10,183 nucleotides of DNA from Comamonadaceae bacterium (GTDB taxonomy: Bacteria > Pseudomonadota > Gammaproteobacteria > Burkholderiales > Burkholderiaceae_C), in contig CANHLD010000057.1 in NCBI GenBank assembly GCA_947461325.1, positions 1 through 10,183 of the forward strand. Reading direction: 5' to 3'. A program made the translations under genes and the position numbers. Under the pieces are notes generated by a model. It was not told where the DNA came from. It did no database searches and saw only the letters and a list, made by a program, of their open reading frames with translations. This document shows positions 6,745 through 10,183 of this stretch, one piece after another. The number at the start of each line of letters is the position of its first letter. The stretch's first letter is position 1.

Positions 6745-7443
6745 TTACTCGCTGCTGCCACCGAAGCCAAACAAGGCCAGCAGACTGGTGAACAAATTGA
6801 AAACCGAGACAAACAAGCTGACGGTAGCCATCACGTAATTGCGCTCGCCACCATTCACAATTTGGCTGGTCTCAAACAGAATCAAACCGGCAGACAACAA
6901 TGCCACCATCGCTGACACAGCCAAGCTGAGCGCTGGGATTTCAAAAAAGACAGCAGCCAAGCCGGCCAACATGGCGATGACCATGCCCATGAATAAAAAA
7001 CTACCCATGAAGCTGAAGTCTTTGCGTGTCGTCAGAGCGTAAGCAGAGAGCGATAAAAACGTCACGCCAGTGGCTCCCAAGGCCATGCTGATGGTTTGTG
7101 CGCCACCGGGCAAGGACAGGTAGTGCGTCAGGATGGGCCCCAAGGTGTAGCCCATGAAGCCGGTCAGGCCAAACACGGCAGGCAAGGCCCAGCCACTGTT
7201 TTGAAAACGATGAATCGCAAACAGCAAACCGAAGTAGCCGACCAAGGTCAGCACCAGGCCGGGCGCGGGCCATCGAAATGCGACTGTGGCGCTAGCGACT
7301 GCGGCGCTAAAGATCAATGTCATGGCCAACAGCGCATACGTATTGCGCAACACCCGTTGAACGTCCAATGAATGCGTGCTTTGCCCCGTTGCAGGGTAAA
7401 GCGCGTTGTCTGGCAAGGTGCGGGTGGATGAGTTCTCGTTCAT
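6745..7443 (-). CDS. Bax inhibitor-1/YccA family membrane protein
   Basis: This 232-residue protein has a polar N-terminus (1-33) followed by about seven membrane helices between residues 35 and 228. The family motif region is present: SAYALTTRKDFSFMGSFLFM (133-152) and the C-terminal FETSQIVNGGERNYVMATVS (190-209) with the last helix VFNLFTSLLALFGF. E. coli YccA is an inner-membrane protein that binds and modulates the FtsH protease; other relatives (B. subtilis YetJ) are pH-gated calcium leak channels. The YccA type is more likely here given the NGGERNYVMATVSL block. Position 191 is Glu and position 213 is Ser where YetJ has its two sensor aspartates. A strong Shine-Dalgarno (AAAGGAG, 7 bp spacing) precedes the start. 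It is the first gene of a probable three-gene operon and is divergent from the NhaR-type regulator. Confidence 0.87.
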   Translation of the reverse strand: MNENSSTRTLPDNALYPATGQSTHSLDVQRVLRNTYALLAMTLIFSAAVASATVAFRWPAPGLVLTLVGYFGLLFAIHRFQNSGWALPAVFGLTGFMGYTLGPILTHYLSLPGGAQTISMALGATGVTFLSLSAYALTTRKDFSFMGSFLFMGMVIAMLAGLAAVFFEIPALSLAVSAMVALLSAGLILFETSQIVNGGERNYVMATVSLFVSVFNLFTSLLALFGFGGSSE

Positions 7444-7450
7444 GAAGCAT

Positions 7451-7457
7451 CTCCTTT
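7451..7457 (-). promoter_or_regulatory. Ribosome-binding site of the YccA-type gene
   Basis: On the minus strand AAAGGAG lies 7 bases before the ATG at 7443. It is the best ribosome-binding site in the window and fixes this start. Confidence 0.75.
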
Positions 7458-7511
7458 CAAGATGGCCTCAACCATAGGGCTTTGAATCAATAAGAAAAAG
7501 CAGATAATTCC

Positions 7512-7528
7512 TTCATATCACTCCTGAA
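7512..7528. promoter_or_regulatory. Possible LysR-type operator in the divergent yccA/nhaR spacer
   Basis: The dyad TTCA-N9-TGAA lies in the 95-bp divergent spacer, 10 bp before the regulator start. LysR regulators commonly bind short interrupted dyads upstream of their own gene and a divergent target. The spacing resembles such a site but is not the exact T-N11-A pattern, and no clear -35/-10 pair could be assigned. This is a position-based guess. Confidence 0.3.
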
Positions 7529-7538
7529 AATACTGAGC

Positions 7539-8435
7539 ATGAGCACCCCTTTCAATTACAAACACCTTTATTACTTCTGGGTCGTGGCCAAAGAAGGCGG
7601 CATTTCCAAGGCCGCCCAGAAATTGGACATGGCGGTGCAAACCGTCAGTGCCCAAGTGCGTGAATTGGAAAAGGAACTGGGCTGTGAGCTACTCAAACCG
7701 GCCGGTCGAGGCTTGGCTTTGACCGAGGCAGGCATGGCCGCCATGCAACAAGCGGATCAAATTTTTCAACTGGGTGAAGGTCTGCCCAATCTGGTGCGTG
7801 ATGCGGCCACCACCCCTGGCGTGCGCTTGTGGGTGGGTATCAGCGATGGCTTGCCCAAGTTGGTGGTGCACCGTTTGCTGCAACCCATCATCAGCGAGCC
7901 GCGACTGCGTTTGTTGTGCTTGGAAGGTCAATTCAACGATTTGTTGGGCAACCTCGCGCTGCACAAACTCGACATGGTGATTTCCGACCGCGCCGCGCCC
8001 AGCAACCCCAACATCAAGCTCTACAGCCATGCCTTGGGCACCTCAAACATTGCTTGGTATGGCACGGCTGCATTGCTGGCCAAGTCAGCCAAAACTTTTC
8101 CGCACAACTTGGCCGAGTTGCCGGTGCTGATGCCCACCACCCACACCGCCATGCGCGACCGGCTTGAGCATTGGTTTGAGCAACACCATCTCAAGCCGAA
8201 GATAGTGGGAGAGTTTGAAGACAGCGCTTTGCTGAAAACATTTGGCGCCAGTGGCATGGGCGTGTTTCCAGCGGCGGAATCGGTGCAAGAAGAATTAATC
8301 TCGCATTACGCCGTGAAATGCATGGGGCGCAGCGTCGGCGTGACCGAACATTTCTACGCCATTGGCACTGAAAAAAAGGTGCAACATCCGCTGGTTCAGC
8401 GTCTGTTGCACCTAACCCCACCGCAAAATTTTTAA
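7539..8435 (+). CDS. nhaR: LysR-family transcriptional regulator, NhaR type
   Basis: This 298-residue protein has a normal LysR length. The N-terminal winged helix-turn-helix (about 6-65) reads NYKHLYYFWVVAKEGGISKA, then QTVSAQVRELEKELGCELL and GRGLALTEAG. The opening matches E. coli NhaR closely (there INYNHLYYFW, QTITGQIRALE, GRGLEPSELG). The effector domain also matches: LHKLDMVISD (141-150), GEFEDSALLKTFGA (224-237) and QHPLVQRLL (282-290). E. coli NhaR responds to Na+ and activates nhaA and some stress genes. No nhaA is visible here, so the target is unknown. The divergent YccA-type operon and the gene itself are the obvious candidates. The start has only a weak ribosome-binding site, but homology begins within six residues. 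The stop codon interlocks with that of the convergent terC-like gene (4-bp overlap). Confidence 0.85.
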   Translation: MSTPFNYKHLYYFWVVAKEGGISKAAQKLDMAVQTVSAQVRELEKELGCELLKPAGRGLALTEAGMAAMQQADQIFQLGEGLPNLVRDAATTPGVRLWVGISDGLPKLVVHRLLQPIISEPRLRLLCLEGQFNDLLGNLALHKLDMVISDRAAPSNPNIKLYSHALGTSNIAWYGTAALLAKSAKTFPHNLAELPVLMPTTHTAMRDRLEHWFEQHHLKPKIVGEFEDSALLKTFGASGMGVFPAAESVQEELISHYAVKCMGRSVGVTEHFYAIGTEKKVQHPLVQRLLHLTPPQNF

Positions 8436-9391
8436 GCGTCGGCTTTTTTGGGCGCGCTGCGCACACTGAGCCCCATGGTGACAGCCAAAATGCCAATCAC
8501 CACGCCCAAGGAAACGGTGACAGGCATTTTGTAAATATCGATCAAGCACATCTTGGTTCCAATAAACACCAAAATGACCGCCAAGCCGTAGTTGAGCAAA
8601 TGGAATTTATCGGCCACGGCGGCCAGTAAGAAATACATAGCGCGCAAGCCCAAAATGGCAAACACGTTGCTGGTGAGCACGATGAAGGGATCGCTGGTGA
8701 TGGCGAAGATGGCGGGAATAGAGTCCACCGCAAATATCACATCGGTCAGGGCGATCAAGCTGATCACCATCAACAAAGGCGTGGCAATCTTCACGCCGTT
8801 TTCAACCGTCCAAAACCGCTCGCCGTCGTAGTTCTGGCTGACGGGCATCCGCTTGCGCAGTAGTTTCAAGGCGGGGTTGTTGTTCAAGTCCGGTTCTTTG
8901 CCTGCCGCCCACCACATCTTGATGCCGGTCAGAATCAAGAAAGCGCCGAACACGTACAGCACCCAATGAAACTCGGAAAGCAGCCACCCACCGATCAAAA
9001 TCATGACGGTGCGCAAAACAATGGCCCCAATGATGCCGATCATCAGCACCCGTTTTTGGTAGGCCTTGGGCACGGCAAAGTAGGTGAAGATCATGAGGAA
9101 GACAAAGATGTTGTCCACCGCCAATGACTTCTCAATCAAATAGCCGGTTAGGAACTCCAGCGATTTGGTATTCGCCAACTCGTTTGAGCCGGTTTGGTCT
9201 TTGATGGCCCACCAGAACAAGCCGTTGAACACAAAGCTCAGGGCGATCCAAACAAGGGACCAATTGAGTGCCTCTTTGACGCCAATGTCATGTGCGCCTT
9301 GCTTCTTCAAGACCACGAAATCTACAAACAGCGAGGCCAGCACAATGCCCGCAAAAGTGATCCATAACCACAGGGGTGCAATCGTTTCCAT
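8432..9391 (-). CDS. alx: TerC/Alx-family membrane protein, probable manganese exporter
   Basis: This 319-residue membrane protein is nearly the same length as E. coli Alx (321) and similar throughout. The family signatures are both present: FLTGYLIEKSLAVDNIFVFL (80-99) and LTDVIFAVDSIPAIFAITSD (215-234), followed by PFIVLTSNVFAILGLRAMYF (235-254). The acidic residues inside membrane helices (E87, D93, D217, D223) are the likely metal-coordinating positions. About eight to nine helices are separated by a hydrophilic loop at about 162-197. TerC proteins such as Alx and B. subtilis YkoY/YceF are linked to Mn2+ export and alkaline or metal stress; a role in metalating exported enzymes has been proposed. 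I chose the ATG at 9391 because AAAGGA lies just upstream and homology starts there. The longer frame, open up to 9697, runs antisense through the DUF2062 gene. Confidence 0.88.
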   Translation of the reverse strand: METIAPLWLWITFAGIVLASLFVDFVVLKKQGAHDIGVKEALNWSLVWIALSFVFNGLFWWAIKDQTGSNELANTKSLEFLTGYLIEKSLAVDNIFVFLMIFTYFAVPKAYQKRVLMIGIIGAIVLRTVMILIGGWLLSEFHWVLYVFGAFLILTGIKMWWAAGKEPDLNNNPALKLLRKRMPVSQNYDGERFWTVENGVKIATPLLMVISLIALTDVIFAVDSIPAIFAITSDPFIVLTSNVFAILGLRAMYFLLAAVADKFHLLNYGLAVILVFIGTKMCLIDIYKMPVTVSLGVVIGILAVTMGLSVRSAPKKADA

Positions 9392-9395
9392 GTCG

Positions 9396-9401
9396 TCCTT
9401 T
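9396..9401 (-). promoter_or_regulatory. Ribosome-binding site deciding the terC-like start
   Basis: On the minus strand AAAGGA ends 4 bases before the ATG at 9391. It supports this start over upstream in-frame codons that overlap the divergent gene. Confidence 0.6.
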
Positions 9402-9528
9402 GTTGAACAATGGGGGCAGTGTAAATTTAAAGGGCATGTTTTTTGTGAATAAAATCCACTTTCACTTCGTAAAAAATTGAATGACTCATCGTTTTTAACT
9501 GACTGGAAAAACCCGTTGTTATTAAAGA

Positions 9529-9550
9529 ATAAGAGACTTACGAATCTTAT
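9529..9550. repeat. Short inverted repeat upstream of the DUF2062 gene
   Basis: ATAAGA (9529-9534) and TCTTAT (9545-9550) form a 6-bp inverted repeat around a 10-base centre, ending 12 bp before the DUF2062 start and overlapping a TATAAA at 9548-9553. It could be an operator or a chance AT-rich dyad. The rest of the divergent spacer (9392-9562) shows no confident promoter pair and no recognisable riboswitch. Confidence 0.3.
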
Positions 9551-9562
9551 AAATGCCTGTCT

Positions 9563-10084
9563 ATGCCTCCGAAAATCATTGATTCCGCCGCCCCACAACG
9601 CCCTTGGCTGCCCAATCGCGAGCAACTCGCTCAACACCCTTGGCTCAGGCCTTGGGCTTCGCGTTTGCTGGATGCACAGCTGTGGCGCTTTCAGCACGAA
9701 GCCGTGGCGCGCGGAGTGGCGGTGGGTTTTTTATGGGCCTTCCTCATTCCAGCGGCGCAAATTGTGGTGGCCGTGGTGCACTGCGTTTGGTGGCGCGCTC
9801 ACATACCCACGGCAGCTGCCTTGACCATGGTGACCAATCCATTCACGATTGGCTTTTGGCTGTGGTTGGCCTACCAAACCGGCTCGGCTGTTCTAGGTGT
9901 GACCGCGCCCGCTCCCGCTGGAATGGAGAACCTGAACTGGGATATGTTGAAGACTTATGGTGGCCCGACCATGCTGGGCATGGGCTTGTTTGCAGTGGGT
10001 TCTGCAGTTTTGGGGTACGGCGTGGTCAAAGCAGGCTGGATGCTGCGTGTGGCCTGGGCGCGCCGCCAGCGCCGGACTCAATAA
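9563..10084 (+). CDS. DUF2062 domain membrane protein
   Basis: This 173-residue protein matches the DUF2062 family. The N-terminal HPWLRPWASRLL (25-36) and LWRFQHEAVARGVAVGFLWA (40-59) lead into a membrane helix FLIPAAQIVVAVVHCVWW. The family's TNPFT motif (91-95) sits in MVTNPFTIGFWLWLAYQTG. A second hydrophobic region (132-158) precedes a basic C-terminus ARRQRRTQ. Members are small inner-membrane proteins without an established activity. The start at 9563 has no obvious ribosome-binding site, but the residues just after it fit the family. A TATAAA at 9548-9553 lies too close for a normal leader unless the transcript is nearly leaderless. The gene is divergent from the terC-like gene and convergent with the clipped gene at the right edge. 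Confidence 0.82.
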   Translation: MPPKIIDSAAPQRPWLPNREQLAQHPWLRPWASRLLDAQLWRFQHEAVARGVAVGFLWAFLIPAAQIVVAVVHCVWWRAHIPTAAALTMVTNPFTIGFWLWLAYQTGSAVLGVTAPAPAGMENLNWDMLKTYGGPTMLGMGLFAVGSAVLGYGVVKAGWMLRVAWARRQRRTQ

Positions 10085-10112
10085 TCTAATGATTCAAGTG
10101 ATTAAATGATAT

Positions 10113-10183
10113 TTATATCGTCAGCGTTTTCAAGCCCACCAACAGCAGACTGCCGATAATAAAGGCAGGTAGCTGTTGATTCA
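10113..10183 (-). CDS. C-terminal fragment of an unidentified membrane protein
   Basis: On the minus strand a frame is open from the right edge to a TAA at 10115-10113, giving 23 residues that include QQLPAFIIGSLLLVGLKTL before the stop. The hydrophobic helix-like composition looks like the last membrane segment of an integral membrane protein. The other two minus-strand frames look less protein-like. The fragment is too short to assign to a family, and the gene continues beyond the window. Confidence 0.45.
   Translation of the reverse strand, partial: NQQLPAFIIGSLLLVGLKTLTI

Noticed and set aside
6406..6915. 169-codon + strand open frame across the zinc-ribbon gene and the end of the YccA gene
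   Set aside because: It crosses two recognised minus-strand genes and their spacer, with no motif or plausible composition.
9392..9697. 102-residue N-terminal extension of the terC-like frame up to 9697
   Set aside because: It runs antisense through the DUF2062 gene, has no family resemblance, and a ribosome-binding site with an Alx-like N-terminus is found at 9391.
1..10183. Mobile element, prophage, CRISPR, tRNA or toxin-antitoxin signatures
   Set aside because: I saw no transposase, integrase, terminal inverted repeats, regularly spaced repeats, tRNA-like cloverleaf or toxin/antitoxin pair anywhere in the window.

Overview
The window looks like ordinary chromosome from a Gram-negative bacterium, most likely a betaproteobacterium of the Burkholderiales (Comamonadaceae-like). 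That placement rests on moderate GC content and on the flavour of the proteins (NhaR-type LysR regulator, Alx-like TerC, DUF2062, YccA-type Bax-inhibitor protein, DUF2805 beside a photolyase). It is inference, not a database match. I see no rRNA, tRNA, insertion sequence, prophage or CRISPR array.

Left block (1-5346, all + strand): the 3' end of a nitronate monooxygenase-like gene, a crotonase-superfamily gene, a three-histidine-box fatty acid desaturase, a secreted serine hydrolase of the beta-lactamase/esterase family, a DUF2805 (TIGR03643-type) small protein and a photolyase/cryptochrome flavoprotein. The first five are packed with gaps of about 35 bp or less and probably form one transcript with an acyl/lipid flavour. 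The photolyase follows a 159-bp gap that holds a 10-bp direct repeat and a doubtful 38-codon ORF.

Middle block (5434-7443, all - strand, read right to left): a YccA/Bax-inhibitor-1 membrane protein, a small TFIIB-type zinc-ribbon protein and an SbtA-like sodium/bicarbonate permease, probably one operon. It converges on the photolyase. No SbtB-type PII partner is visible next to the permease.

Right block: a LysR regulator of the NhaR type (7539-8435, +) is divergent from the YccA gene. It meets an Alx/TerC-type membrane protein (8432-9391, -) tail to tail, with the two stop codons interlocked. A 171-bp divergent region leads to a DUF2062 membrane protein (9563-10084, +), which converges on the clipped C-terminus of an unidentified membrane protein at the right edge.

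Taken together the genes concern membrane lipids, light-dependent DNA repair or light sensing, and ion or metal homeostasis. No clearly new multi-gene system is evident. The points most worth a second look are the photolyase (non-canonical residues in the flavin pocket and a possible sliding-clamp-binding C-terminus), its DUF2805 partner, and the SbtA-like permease without SbtB in a YccA/zinc-ribbon operon.
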